64,000 bases of DNA, taken from NCBI RefSeq assembly GCF_039621805.1, contig NZ_CP155075.1, positions 496,001 to 560,000 on the forward strand, in the 5' to 3' direction. Positions 34,348 through 43,157 of this stretch are shown here, in pieces; position 1 is the stretch's first letter, and the number at the start of each line of letters is the position of its first letter. The notes beneath the pieces are model-generated. The model was not told the origin of the DNA. It saw only the letters and a program-made list of their open reading frames with translations, and searched no databases. The stretch comes from Paraburkholderia sp. PREW-6R. Lineage in GTDB: Bacteria; Pseudomonadota; Gammaproteobacteria; Burkholderiales; Burkholderiaceae. The position numbers and the translations under genes are program-made.

Positions 34348-35271
34348 TTAACCCGGTCCGTCGGAGGCGTGAGAGGATGGCGCCTCCTGCTGAGTATCGA
34401 CCAGCATTTTCGAGAATGCCTCCGCCGCCGGAGACAAGGTCTTGTGTTTCAGGCGAACGACCGCAATCATGCGACGGAACTCCGGTTTCATGATGGGCCT
34501 GACCATCAAAGCTGGGTCAGAGCGCGAATTGAAGCCGCTCGTCGGCAGTAGTGCGACGCCCAGTCCCGCCTGCACCAATCCAACTGCCGTCGACATATAA
34601 CTCGCCTCGCAGGCTGGAACCGCGACGCGCCCCTCGGACGCGAACGCGAGATCAACGATACGACGCGCGTTGCTGCCGGGCGCCATCAGTATCAGATCAT
34701 GTCGCGCAAGCTCTTCCACGTCGATTGTCGGAGCCTCGTGGATGGGATGGCCCTTTGAGTAAACTGCACACATCTGCTCCTTGAGCAGCGGGACGCCTTC
34801 GAGGTCGTTATCGCCAGGCATGATATCGGTGATGCCGAACTCCACATCGCCCGATTTGACCAGCGCAATCACGCGACTTCCCAACGCATCCTGCAAGGCG
34901 AACGTCACCCCTGGGTAGAGCTTGCGAAAATTGGCAATCTTTTGGGGTAGGTACGAAGACGCGACGGACGGAAGACATCCCACGCGAACTATTCCCGTGC
35001 GTACGTCTCGCAGATCCTGTGCCGTGCCAACCACTGTATCAAGTTGCTGCAGCATCGCCGACAGTGGAGCAACCAGCTCGTGACCGCTCGTAGTCAGCCG
35101 GAGCCGACGGGTCGTGCGGTCGAACAGCTTCAGCGCAAGCGCGTCCTCCAGCTGCTTTATCTGCATTGTCACTGCGGGCTGGGTGCGGTGCAACGCTTCC
35201 GCAGCCAACGTGAAGCTGCCATAACGGCTCACCGCGATAAAAGCGCGCATCTGCGCCAGCGTAACGTTCAT
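34348..35271 (-). CDS. LysR family regulator of the AtuA cassette
   Basis: A 307-residue LysR protein. DNA-binding domain: MNVTLAQMRAFIAVSRYGSF, TLAAEALHRTQPAVTMQIKQ and LEDALALKLFDRTTRRLRLT. The effector domain has GIVRVGCLPSVASSYLPQKI, FGITDIMPGDNDLEGVPLLK and the hinge LVQAGLGVALLPT. These features match the CysB/CbbR-like subgroup that acts on carboxylic or aromatic acids. It is divergent from the AtuA operon (start 35395), separated by 123 bp containing a GACAAA-N5-TTTGTC palindrome. The C-terminal tail after residue 290 is polar. Control of the AtuA-amidohydrolase-MFS genes is inferred from position. Confidence 0.9.
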   Translation of the reverse strand: MNVTLAQMRAFIAVSRYGSFTLAAEALHRTQPAVTMQIKQLEDALALKLFDRTTRRLRLTTSGHELVAPLSAMLQQLDTVVGTAQDLRDVRTGIVRVGCLPSVASSYLPQKIANFRKLYPGVTFALQDALGSRVIALVKSGDVEFGITDIMPGDNDLEGVPLLKEQMCAVYSKGHPIHEAPTIDVEELARHDLILMAPGSNARRIVDLAFASEGRVAVPACEASYMSTAVGLVQAGLGVALLPTSGFNSRSDPALMVRPIMKPEFRRMIAVVRLKHKTLSPAAEAFSKMLVDTQQEAPSSHASDGPG

Positions 35272-35321
35272 GACGACTCCATCCCATATACGTTAAATAA
35301 CATTACCTTATAAATAGTGAC

Positions 35322-35338
35322 GACAAAAGCAATTTGTC
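35322..35338. promoter_or_regulatory. GACAAA-N5-TTTGTC inverted repeat (candidate LysR operator)
   Basis: A perfect 17-bp interrupted palindrome lying 57 bp upstream of the ATG at 35395 and 51 bp upstream of the divergent LysR start. The bases around it (35290-35320) are AT-rich and include TTATAAAT, a fair -10 candidate. Position and shape fit a LysR recognition site. Confidence 0.5.
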
Positions 35339-35394
35339 TTATGTGACTCAAATGGGTACTGTTTGATCTCGGCGAGAAGAGTCACGGGATATTT

Positions 35395-35781
35395 ATGAAA
35401 CGCACAACGCTGCGCGAGATCGCGCATTGCCGTTCTGGCGAAAAAGGTAACGATTCAAACGTTTCAGTGATCGCATACCGATCCGAGGACTACCCGTTGC
35501 TGGTTGAGGCACTGACAGTCGAGGCCGTCACCCGCCTCTACGGTCCGATTACCAAAGGGACAATCACCCGGTATCTGGTGCCGCGCGTCGGTGGTATGAA
35601 CTTCGTACTGCGCGACGTACTGGAAGGCGGCCGCTCCCGCACCCTGGCATTCGAAGAGTCGGGCAAAGCCCTGTCGTCATTGATGCTGACGATGCCACTC
35701 GACGTTCCGGATTCATTCGTCGAGCGTTCGGCGGACGTTTTTCACAAAAATCGACAGGCAAAGCAGCAGGAGACGCAATGA
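35395..35781 (+). CDS. AtuA-associated ferredoxin-fold subunit
   Basis: A 128-residue protein corresponding to the C-terminal domain found fused to or beside DUF1446/AtuA proteins. It opens with LREIAHCRSGEKGNDSNVSV, has EALTVEAVTRLYGPITKGTI, YLVPRVGGMNFVLRDVLEGG and GKALSSLMLTMPLDVPDSF. Its ATGA overlap with the AtuA gene (35778-35781) means coupled translation and suggests a stable one-to-one complex. In this window it precedes the larger subunit, whereas in fused forms the domain is at the C-terminus. AtuA proteins were named from acyclic terpene utilisation in Pseudomonas, but most family members serve unidentified acyl-CoA or aromatic pathways. Confidence 0.88.
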   Translation: MKRTTLREIAHCRSGEKGNDSNVSVIAYRSEDYPLLVEALTVEAVTRLYGPITKGTITRYLVPRVGGMNFVLRDVLEGGRSRTLAFEESGKALSSLMLTMPLDVPDSFVERSADVFHKNRQAKQQETQ

Positions 35782-37199
35782 AAACCATCCGATTGGGCTC
35801 GGCGACAGGCTGGGCGCGTGACCGGTTTGAGCCAGCGCAACAACTGCTGATGCACGGCAATATCAACTACCTGTGCTTTGACTCGATGTCGGAAGTCACG
35901 ATGAGCGCGGCGCAGGTGCAAATGATGGAAAGTCCACACGGCCCCCCCCCGTACGATCCCTATCTCGAACCCCGCCTCGCGCCGCTCCTCGCGGACTGCA
36001 AGGCTCGCGGCGTGAAAATCGTCACTAACCAGGGCTGGCTTGATCCTGTGGCGGCTGCCGACAAGGTACTGGAGATCGCCCGCTCTCAGGGCATCACTGA
36101 TCTTAAAGTCGCTGCCGTCGTCGGGGGCATCATCGTTAACCGCGTCGCAGACATGGGACTCGACTTCGTCGAGACTCGGAGCGCGATAGCGGAGCGCCGC
36201 ATGGACATAGTGTCCGCAGAGGTGTACCTCGGTGCCGAAGGCATCGTCGAAGCGCTACGACAAGGTGCCGACGTCGTCATTACAACGCGCGTCGCTGACG
36301 CTTGCGTGTATCTCGGCCCGCTCGCCTATGAGTTCGGCTGGGATTTCGATGATCATCACAGTATCGCAAAAGGCATGATCATCGGCCATCTGCTCGAATG
36401 TGGCTGTCAGGTGAGCGGTGGTTACTTCGCCGACCCGGGCTACAAGGATGTCCCCGATCTCCACAACGTCGGCAATCCAATTGTCGAGGTAACGCCGGAG
36501 CGCGTGGTGATCAGCAAACTGCCGAACACCGGCGGTGTGGTAACAGAGGCCACCTGCGCCGAACAGCTGCTTTACGAGGTTCAGGATCCGGCCAGTTATC
36601 TGTGCCCAGATGTGATCGCGGACTTGACGCGCGTGAGCTTCAGGCAGATCGGCAAGGACCAGGTTGAAGTTTTCTTCGATGAAGCGGGTCGTCCGAAGAC
36701 GCCTACCCTTAAGGCATTGGTGGGGCTGCGCGAAGGATTCATGACCGAAGAGATGGTGCTGTTTGCTGGTCCCGGCGCGCTTGCTCGCGCAGAACTGACC
36801 AAGGATGTCCTGCGAAAACGCTTCGAAATGGTTGCGCTCAACGCTGTTGAGATCCGTATGGACTATATCGGACTGAACGGCGTACATCGCGAGTCGTCAC
36901 CGTCGCCATCAGAAGAACCTTATGAGATCGTGCTGCGAATCGCGCTGAAGACCGCTACACGCGCGGAAGCGGACAAGTTGCGCCGAGAGGTCGATCCGCT
37001 CGCCGTCAACGGCACGTCGGGCACCGGGAAATGGGCTACCAGTTCGCCGGGATCACGCGTGAGACCGGTCGTCGGTCTGTATTCCGCGCTTGTTCCACGC
37101 GAAGCGATTCCAGTTGAACTGTTCATGCGCTCGATTGGCGGCGACTCGACCCGTACGCCGATCGTGCCAGCAGTTGCGAGTGTTGTTGATGCCGCCTGA
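35778..37199 (+). CDS. AtuA family protein (DUF1446)
   Basis: A 473-residue cytoplasmic protein of the DUF1446/AtuA family: IRLGSATGWARDRFEPAQQL, INYLCFDSMSEVTMSAAQVQ, VKIVTNQGWLDPVAAADKV, GADVVITTRVADACVYLGPL and EQLLYEVQDPASYLCPDVI. It is essential for acyclic terpene growth in pseudomonads, where the exact reaction is not established. Here it lies between its small partner and an amidohydrolase, both overlapping it, and in front of an MFS transporter. None of the acyclic-terpene genes (geranyl-CoA carboxylase, citronellyl-CoA dehydrogenase) is nearby, so the substrate is probably different: an organic acid imported by the MFS protein. Confidence 0.92.
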   Translation: MKTIRLGSATGWARDRFEPAQQLLMHGNINYLCFDSMSEVTMSAAQVQMMESPHGPPPYDPYLEPRLAPLLADCKARGVKIVTNQGWLDPVAAADKVLEIARSQGITDLKVAAVVGGIIVNRVADMGLDFVETRSAIAERRMDIVSAEVYLGAEGIVEALRQGADVVITTRVADACVYLGPLAYEFGWDFDDHHSIAKGMIIGHLLECGCQVSGGYFADPGYKDVPDLHNVGNPIVEVTPERVVISKLPNTGGVVTEATCAEQLLYEVQDPASYLCPDVIADLTRVSFRQIGKDQVEVFFDEAGRPKTPTLKALVGLREGFMTEEMVLFAGPGALARAELTKDVLRKRFEMVALNAVEIRMDYIGLNGVHRESSPSPSEEPYEIVLRIALKTATRAEADKLRREVDPLAVNGTSGTGKWATSSPGSRVRPVVGLYSALVPREAIPVELFMRSIGGDSTRTPIVPAVASVVDAA

Positions 37200-38046
37200 C
37201 GCCGTACCGCGCTTCGTTCTGCCGCAGGGCGCGTGCGATACCCATGCGCACGTGATTGCTGCAAGTGGGTATCCACTCGATCCGGGCCGACTCTATGATC
37301 CAGAGCCCGCCTCGGAGGCCGCCTATCTGTCGATGCTGGACCGGTTCGGTTTCACGTATGGCGTGCTGGTACAAGTGAGCGTCTACGGGACGGATAACCG
37401 CTTTCTCATCGACGTCCTGCAACGGCATCCGAAACGTCTGCGCGGCGTCGCCGTCGTTGATCCAGAGATCGACGATAAGACGCTTGCCAGATTGCGAAAG
37501 GTGGGAGTGCGAGGTGTCCGGGTTAACGCGTTATACGGCGGTGCCACTCGGCTGGCAGCATTGTCCACGCTGGCTGCCCGGGTCGCAGAATTCGGCTTGC
37601 ACATTCAACTTTACGCTGACGGCGAGACGTTACAACGGCACAGTGAAATGTTAAGCGGGCTGCCATGTCCGCTTGTCCTTGATCATATTGGCCACTCGCA
37701 GGCGAGCGAAGGAATTGACGACGCAGGGTTTCAGACTGTGTTGCGACTTGCCGCAATGCCGCACGTCTGGGTGAAGCTGTCGGGTGCGAACCGGCTTGGA
37801 ACACCACCGGGATTCAGCGACACGATCGATTTCGCGCGTGCGCTCGTTGACGTATCGCCCGACAGACTGGTGTGGGGCTCCGACTGGCCGCACGTCGCCT
37901 GCGACCCGGTGAGGACAGACGATCTTTTCGACCTGTTGCCGCAATGGGTACCTAACGCAGGCGCGCGTGACAGGATTCTTGTCACTAACCCAGCACGTCT
38001 GTATGGCTTTGAGCCGGTGTTAACTGAAGGCCAGGTTGCCGGGTGA
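37189..38046 (+). CDS. Amidohydrolase family protein (Amidohydro_2, PDC-hydrolase/lactonase-like)
   Basis: A 285-residue TIM-barrel metal hydrolase. The first-strand metal motif is CDTHAHV, followed by SVYGTDNRFLIDVLQRHPKR, RGVAVVDPEIDDKTLARLRK, GVRGVRVNALYGG, CPLVLDHIGH and the final DRLVWGSDWPHVA with the catalytic aspartate. This layout is that of 2-pyrone-4,6-dicarboxylate hydrolase and related lactonases. The ATG at 37189 overlaps the AtuA stop by 11 bp. The open frame continues upstream, but the family N-terminus fits this start. Opening of a lactone in the AtuA pathway is a reasonable role. Confidence 0.9.
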   Translation: MPPDAVPRFVLPQGACDTHAHVIAASGYPLDPGRLYDPEPASEAAYLSMLDRFGFTYGVLVQVSVYGTDNRFLIDVLQRHPKRLRGVAVVDPEIDDKTLARLRKVGVRGVRVNALYGGATRLAALSTLAARVAEFGLHIQLYADGETLQRHSEMLSGLPCPLVLDHIGHSQASEGIDDAGFQTVLRLAAMPHVWVKLSGANRLGTPPGFSDTIDFARALVDVSPDRLVWGSDWPHVACDPVRTDDLFDLLPQWVPNAGARDRILVTNPARLYGFEPVLTEGQVAG

Positions 38047-38110
38047 ACCGCTGATCGAAAAATAATGCCCACACGACAAACGGGCTTAAGACACTATCAA
38101 GGAGACGACG

Positions 38111-39451
38111 ATGAGACTTTTGAGCAAGGGAGGCTTCGCGTCAGCGGAGGAATATGCGGTTTACAGCAAGATAGCAGCGCGGCTGCTGCCTTATCTCCTT
38201 CTTCTATACATCGTCGCTTTTCTCGACCGCATCAACGTGTCATTCGCGAAGTTGAGCATGGCTGCAGACATTGGCTTGAGCGACACGGCGTACGGGCTCG
38301 GGGCAGGTATCTTCTTTATCGCATTCTGTATCTTCGAAATACCGAGCAATCTTCTGCTGCAACGCTTTGGGGCACGCTTCTGGATCGCGCGGATCATGGT
38401 GACGTGGGGCCTGATTTGCGCCGCGATGGCCTGGATCTCGACGCCAATGCATTTCTACATATTGCGGTTCATGCTTGGCTTTGCCGAAGCAGGTTTTTAT
38501 CCAGGCATCATCCTGTACCTGACCTACTGGTTTCCGTCGCGACTGCGCGGGCAGGCAACTGCAGTGTTCGTAGTTGGAATCGCGCTTGCAGGTGTAATCG
38601 GTGCACCGGCGTGTGGCTGGATCATGTCGCATATGCAAACCTTCTCATTGTTTCGAGACTGGCAATGGTTGTTTTTGCTAACTGGCATGCCTGCGATCCT
38701 GCTTGGCGTGAGCACGTACTTTTATCTGCAGGATTCGCCACAGGACGCACACTGGCTTAACGATGCCGAGAAGCGTTTTGTCACGGAAGACCTTGCCCGC
38801 GACCCGGCCAATCACCGGGAGCATCACCGTCTTTCCGACGCATTCAGCAACCTGTGGGTGTGGGTTCTGGCCTTAATTAACTTTACGATTGTCATCTCCC
38901 TCTACGGTGTGTCGTTCTGGCTTCCTCAGATCGTAAAAAATCTTGGCGTGGACAACACTTTCTATAACGGCTTGCTCGTTGCGATCCCATCATTGTTGGC
39001 GGCAATTACGATGGTGCTGGTGGCAAGGCACTCGGACCGAACCTTGGAGCGTCGCTGGCACGTAGTTGGTTGCGCAATCGTGGCAACGATAGGACTGCTG
39101 CTCGCAGCGATTTATCCGGGCCAAGCTTATGTATCGCTCTTCGGACTGTCGCTTGCAATGATGGGGGTGCTGAGCGGATTTTCGATGCTTTGGACAGTCC
39201 CACCATTGCTCTTGTCGGGCACGGCAATCGCTGCAGGCATCGCGTTGATCACCACAGTTGGAAATTTTGGCGGCTATGCAGGTCCTTATCTTGTCGGCTA
39301 TGTCAAGCAGGTCACTGGACATCTCGAATACGCGCTGTACTGTCTTGCCGCACTTTCGCTACTCGGGGCGATTGCCACCGCATTGCTTCCGGTTCTCCGA
39401 CAGCCGGAAACTGCATCACGCGAATGGGTGACAGCACCTTCGCGGCAATGA
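38111..39451 (+). CDS. MFS transporter, anion:cation symporter (ACS) type
   Basis: A 446-residue inner-membrane transporter with twelve helices. ACS marks include YIVAFLDRINVSFAKLSMAA in helix 1, DTAYGLGAGIFFIAFCIFEI, PSNLLLQRFGARFWIARIMV, the WISTPMHFYILRFMLGFAEA segment and GFYPGIILYLTYWFPSRLRG. The family imports tartrate, hexuronates, phthalate and other organic anions. It ends the AtuA cassette, 64 bp after the amidohydrolase, and is the likely uptake system for its substrate. It is related to the truncated MFS gene at 43158. The second-half loop ARHSDRTLERRWHV is intact. Confidence 0.92.
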   Translation: MRLLSKGGFASAEEYAVYSKIAARLLPYLLLLYIVAFLDRINVSFAKLSMAADIGLSDTAYGLGAGIFFIAFCIFEIPSNLLLQRFGARFWIARIMVTWGLICAAMAWISTPMHFYILRFMLGFAEAGFYPGIILYLTYWFPSRLRGQATAVFVVGIALAGVIGAPACGWIMSHMQTFSLFRDWQWLFLLTGMPAILLGVSTYFYLQDSPQDAHWLNDAEKRFVTEDLARDPANHREHHRLSDAFSNLWVWVLALINFTIVISLYGVSFWLPQIVKNLGVDNTFYNGLLVAIPSLLAAITMVLVARHSDRTLERRWHVVGCAIVATIGLLLAAIYPGQAYVSLFGLSLAMMGVLSGFSMLWTVPPLLLSGTAIAAGIALITTVGNFGGYAGPYLVGYVKQVTGHLEYALYCLAALSLLGAIATALLPVLRQPETASREWVTAPSRQ

Positions 39452-39544
39452 TAACGATTCAGTCGGATCGTAAATTTCCCCGCCACGCGCGGCTTTGGAA
39501 AACATGAGCCAAACACAGAAGCGGGCAAGCTTCCCGGTTGGACA

Positions 39545-39691
39545 ATGCTGGTCTCGCTGCTAGGGTGCGCGATTGCCCTTGTGGTTCTGTTGGCGAGCCG
39601 ACACTTCGGCCTGTCGTGGTGGATCGACGTGGCTGTCTCGATCGCAGTTGCGGTTTGTCGCGTCTTTCTGGATGGCCAGCGTGCGAGCTGA
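39545..39691 (+). CDS. Possible small membrane protein (48 residues)
   Basis: A short frame with a clear hydrophobic character: MLVSLLGCAIALVVLLASRH, then WWIDVAVSIAVAVCRVFLDG and a TGA at 39689-39691. It would form two membrane helices. No strong ribosome-binding site precedes the ATG, and the hydrophobic text could be the remains of a larger transporter gene. It lies between the MFS gene and a LysR gene. No other content is seen between 39452 and 39823. Confidence 0.35.
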   Translation: MLVSLLGCAIALVVLLASRHFGLSWWIDVAVSIAVAVCRVFLDGQRAS

Positions 39692-39823
39692 TTGAAAGAC
39701 TCTATGACAATTCATCTCACTGACCACTGATCATTGAACAGTATGTTCGGCTTGCGTGCGGGGCACCGGCTTTTGCTTCTGGTTGCACAATACACGCTTC
39801 GATTATTCGTGTGGCGTCCCGTC

Positions 39824-40825
39824 ATGGCAATCAAAAACCTTCTCAGAAGGCTCGACCTCACCACGCTGCAACTCTTCCTTGCTGTCTACGAAGAAGGCAC
39901 GCTCACGCGTGCCGCCGAGCGCGAGGCGATTGCGGTGTCCGCCGCGAGCAAACGTCTGCTTGAACTCGAACAGGCGGTGAATGCCACGCTGTTCCAGCGC
40001 AATGCGCGCGGCATGACGCTCACGGCCGCGGGCGAAACGCTGCTGCACCATGCACGGCGCGTGATGCGCGACATCGAGAACATCGGCATCGAACTCGCGG
40101 ACCACGCGAGCGGCGTGCTCGGCTACGTGCGGATGATGGCGAATCTGTCCGCGATCGTGGAGTTTCTGCCCGAAGATCTGCGCGGTTTCCAGCTCGAACA
40201 CGAGCGTGTGAAGCTCGACCTCGAAGAGCGGCCAAGCGCCGCCGTGGTGCAAGGTGTGGACGACAGCCTCGCCGATCTGGGCATCTGTTCCGCCGACGCC
40301 GACACGCACGATCTGCAGGTGACGCATTACCGGCACGATTCGCTGGTTCTCGTGATGCGCGACGATCATGCACTCGCGGCACGCAAAAGCGTGGCCTTCG
40401 CGGAGACGCTCGACGGCGATCACGTCGGCCTGCACGCGGCCAGCTCGATCAACGCGCGCACGCATCTCGCCGCGCGTCAGGCCGGCAAGCCGTTGCGACT
40501 GCGCATCCACGTGCCGGGCTTCGACGCCGTCTGCCGGATGGTGCAGGCGGGGATGGGTGTGGGCGTATTGCCGCACAAGGTGTTTCAACTGATGGGCGTG
40601 CCGCTCGGCCAGATCGGCACGCGGCTCGAAGACGACTGGGCCGAACGCAGTCTGGTGCTCGTTGTACGCGACGTCGAGGCGTTGTCGCCCGTCAGCCGTC
40701 TGCTGTTCGACCATTTGCGAACGGTCGAGGCGGCGCAGGATCAGCAGAAGTCGTTGGCCAATCCGCCGCCAGAGCAAAGTTCACTGCCCCAGACTGCCGC
40801 TTCGCTGCGCCGCCCAGCGCGCTAG
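39824..40825 (+). CDS. LysR family regulator upstream of the CoA transferase operon
   Basis: A 333-residue LysR regulator. The ATG at 39824 places the first helix normally (LLRRLDLTTLQLFLAVYEEG, TLTRAAEREAIAVSAASKRL); a longer open frame from 39734 is not needed. The DNA-binding text with AVSAASKRLLELEQ is typical of a group often found beside CoA-transferase and HMG-CoA-lyase genes. The effector domain contains GYVRMMANLSAIVEFLPEDL, DLGICSADADTHDLQVTHYR and the hinge MVQAGMGVGVLPHKVFQ. It is 114 bp upstream of the CoA transferase and in the same direction, which is less common than divergence but consistent with control of that operon. The C-terminus is extended by about 25 polar residues. 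Confidence 0.9.
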   Translation: MAIKNLLRRLDLTTLQLFLAVYEEGTLTRAAEREAIAVSAASKRLLELEQAVNATLFQRNARGMTLTAAGETLLHHARRVMRDIENIGIELADHASGVLGYVRMMANLSAIVEFLPEDLRGFQLEHERVKLDLEERPSAAVVQGVDDSLADLGICSADADTHDLQVTHYRHDSLVLVMRDDHALAARKSVAFAETLDGDHVGLHAASSINARTHLAARQAGKPLRLRIHVPGFDAVCRMVQAGMGVGVLPHKVFQLMGVPLGQIGTRLEDDWAERSLVLVVRDVEALSPVSRLLFDHLRTVEAAQDQQKSLANPPPEQSSLPQTAASLRRPAR

Positions 40826-40939
40826 CGGCCTCGTCGACCGTTCGCCGTCCGCGAACGGTCGTTGCCGAAATGCGGTTGGACGCCGCCCACGCGCCGCTCC
40901 TAAGCTGTCTCCCATTACGGAACCCGCTTTGGAGACAGC

Positions 40940-42136
40940 ATGATGGGTGGACCCCTTCAGGGAATTCGCGTGGTCGAGATCGGCACGCTCATTGCCGCGC
41001 CGTTCGCCGCGCGCCTCATGGCCGAGTTCGGCGCGGAAGTCATCAAGATCGAAGCGCCCGTGACAGGCGATCCGCTTCGCAAATGGCGCAAGCTGCACGA
41101 CGGCACGTCGCTCTGGTGGTATCTGCAGTCGCGCATCAAGAAATCGATCTGCGTCAATCTGAAATCCCCCGATGGCGTGGAGGTGGTCAAAAGACTGGCC
41201 GCGGATGCCGACGTCATCATCGAAAACCTGCGCCCTGGCGCGCTCGAAAAGCTCGGCCTCGGCTGGGACGTGCTGCACGCAATCAATCCCAAACTGACGA
41301 TGGTGCGTATTTCCGGATACGGCCAGACCGGTCCTTATCGCGATCGTCCGGGCTTCGGCGCGATCGGCGAGGCGATGGGCGGCATCCGGTACACGACCGG
41401 CGAAGCGGACGGTGCGCCGGCGCGCGTCGGTGTGAGTCTCGGCGATTCGCTCGCGTCCCTTCACGGCGTAATCGGCGCGCTGATGTCGCTCCTGCGGGTG
41501 AAGACGGGGCAGGGGGACGGCCAGGTGGTGGATGTTTCGCTCGTGGAAAGTGTCTTCAACCTGATGGAAAGCCTCGTGCCCGAATACGACCTGCTCGGTC
41601 ACGTGCGCGAACGCAGCGGTGGCGCGCTGCCTGGCATTGCGCCTTCCAATACATATCGCACGGAAGACGAAGGCTTCGTGGTGATCGCAGGCAACAGCGA
41701 TCCGATTTTCCGCCGGTTGATGCACGTGATCGGCCGTCCTGATCTGGCCGACGACCCCGCGCTTGCGCACAACGACGGCCGCGCGGCGCAGTGTGCAATG
41801 CTCGACGAAGCTATCACTGCGTGGACCTCGCATCACGCCACCGAAGACGTGCTGGCCGCTCTCGACCGTGCCGAAGTGCCGGCCGGGCGCATCTATTCGG
41901 TGGCCGACATCGTTGCCGATCCGCACTACCGGGCGCGCGGCATGTTGTTGGAGGCCGACCTGCCCGGCGGCAGCAAGGTGAAGATGCCGGGCATCGTGCC
42001 GAAGCTGTCGGACACGCCGGGCGAAGTGCGCTGGCAAGGCCCGGCGCTCGGTGAACACACCGGCAGCGTGCTCGGCGACCTCGGCTTCGACAGCGAGGCA
42101 ATCGAGCGGCTGCGCCGCGAAGGAGCCGTGCAATGA
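40940..42136 (+). CDS. CaiB/BaiF family (class III) CoA transferase
   Basis: A 398-residue class III CoA transferase, moving CoA between carboxylates through an aspartyl-CoA thioester. It has GIRVVEIGTLIAAPFAARLM at the N-terminus, DVIIENLRPGALEKLGLGWD, ISGYGQTGPYRDRPGFGAIG and the catalytic aspartate in GVSLGDSLASLHGVIGALMS. The C-terminal GRIYSVADIVADPHYRARGM is standard. The stop overlaps the start of the HMG-CoA-lyase gene (ATGA), so the two are coupled. The pair resembles succinyl-CoA:3-hydroxy-3-methylglutarate or succinyl-CoA:itaconate/citramalate CoA transferases with their lyase. The acid is first activated to its CoA ester here. Confidence 0.92.
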   Translation: MMGGPLQGIRVVEIGTLIAAPFAARLMAEFGAEVIKIEAPVTGDPLRKWRKLHDGTSLWWYLQSRIKKSICVNLKSPDGVEVVKRLAADADVIIENLRPGALEKLGLGWDVLHAINPKLTMVRISGYGQTGPYRDRPGFGAIGEAMGGIRYTTGEADGAPARVGVSLGDSLASLHGVIGALMSLLRVKTGQGDGQVVDVSLVESVFNLMESLVPEYDLLGHVRERSGGALPGIAPSNTYRTEDEGFVVIAGNSDPIFRRLMHVIGRPDLADDPALAHNDGRAAQCAMLDEAITAWTSHHATEDVLAALDRAEVPAGRIYSVADIVADPHYRARGMLLEADLPGGSKVKMPGIVPKLSDTPGEVRWQGPALGEHTGSVLGDLGFDSEAIERLRREGAVQ

Positions 42137-43095
42137 ACGACCGCTACGAGAATGCAGAGAAGCTGGTCGTGCAGGAAGTCGCGCCGCGCGACGGTTTGCA
42201 GATCGAACCGACATGGGTCGAAACGGCTGACAAGATCGCGCTGATCGATTCGCTGTCGACGCTCGGGTTTGCGCGCATCGAGGCGGGTTCGTTCGTTTCG
42301 CCGAAAGCCATTCCGGCACTTCGAGACGGCGAGGCCGTGTTCCAGCAGATCGAGCGGCATCCCGGCGTGGTCTACGTGGCGCTCGTGCCGAATCTGAAAG
42401 GCGCGGAACGCGCGCTTGCGTCGCGAGCCGACGAACTGAACCTCGTGATGTCGGCGAGTCAATCGCACAACCGCGCCAATATGCGGATGAGCTGCGAGTC
42501 GTCGCTGGCCGCATTCGGCGACGTCGTGCGGCGCGTGAAGGACGCGTCGGGCGGTTCGCAGAAGGTGAGCCTGAATGGGACGGTGGCGACGGCTTTCGGC
42601 TGTCCGTTCGAAGGCGCGATCGCGGAGGACCGCGTGCTCGGCATCGTCGATATTTATCGCAAGCTGGGCCTGGACGGCATCACGCTCGCCGACACGACCG
42701 GCATGGCCAATCCGCGTCAGGTCGCGCGCATCGTGTCACGCGTGCTCGAACGCCTGCCTGCTGCCGCGCTCACGCTGCATTTTCATAACACGCGCGGGCT
42801 TGGCCTTGCCAATGTGCTCGCTGCGTACGAAGCGGGCGCGCGCCGCTTCGACGCCGCGCTCGGCGGCTTGGGCGGTTGCCCGTTCGCGCCGGGCGCGTCC
42901 GGCAACATCTGCACAGAAGACCTCGTCAACCTGTGCGCCGAAATGGGTATTCCGACCGGCATCGATCTCGACCAGCTGATCGTTCTATCGCGCGGATTGC
43001 CCGCGCTGCTCGGCCACGACGTGCCGGGCCAGCTTGCCAAAGCCGGCCGCAATCGCGACCTGCACGCTGTGCCCGATTACGTTCTGCAAATCTGA
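42133..43095 (+). CDS. Hydroxymethylglutaryl-CoA lyase family enzyme
   Basis: A 320-residue TIM-barrel lyase that splits a 3-hydroxy-3-methylacyl-CoA (HMG-CoA to acetyl-CoA and acetoacetate, or a related substrate). The substrate arginine and metal aspartate lie in VAPRDGLQIEP, the metal histidines in LHFHNTRGLGLAN, and the active-site signature with the catalytic cysteine in GGLGGCPFAPGASGNICTED. Length equals that of bacterial HMG-CoA lyases. Coupling to a CaiB-type CoA transferase suggests that free 3-hydroxy-3-methylglutarate (or citramalate-like acids) is activated and cleaved. A dedicated transporter gene follows but is truncated. Confidence 0.93.
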   Translation: MNDRYENAEKLVVQEVAPRDGLQIEPTWVETADKIALIDSLSTLGFARIEAGSFVSPKAIPALRDGEAVFQQIERHPGVVYVALVPNLKGAERALASRADELNLVMSASQSHNRANMRMSCESSLAAFGDVVRRVKDASGGSQKVSLNGTVATAFGCPFEGAIAEDRVLGIVDIYRKLGLDGITLADTTGMANPRQVARIVSRVLERLPAAALTLHFHNTRGLGLANVLAAYEAGARRFDAALGGLGGCPFAPGASGNICTEDLVNLCAEMGIPTGIDLDQLIVLSRGLPALLGHDVPGQLAKAGRNRDLHAVPDYVLQI

Positions 43096-43157
43096 CACCT
43101 TCAATCCACTAATCAAGCGACCGGACGGCCCCGCCGATTCCGGCACAGGAGACAACC

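Noticed and set aside
40781-42514. A 577-codon minus-strand frame
   Set aside because: It is antisense to the LysR end, the CoA transferase and the lyase; no domain seen.
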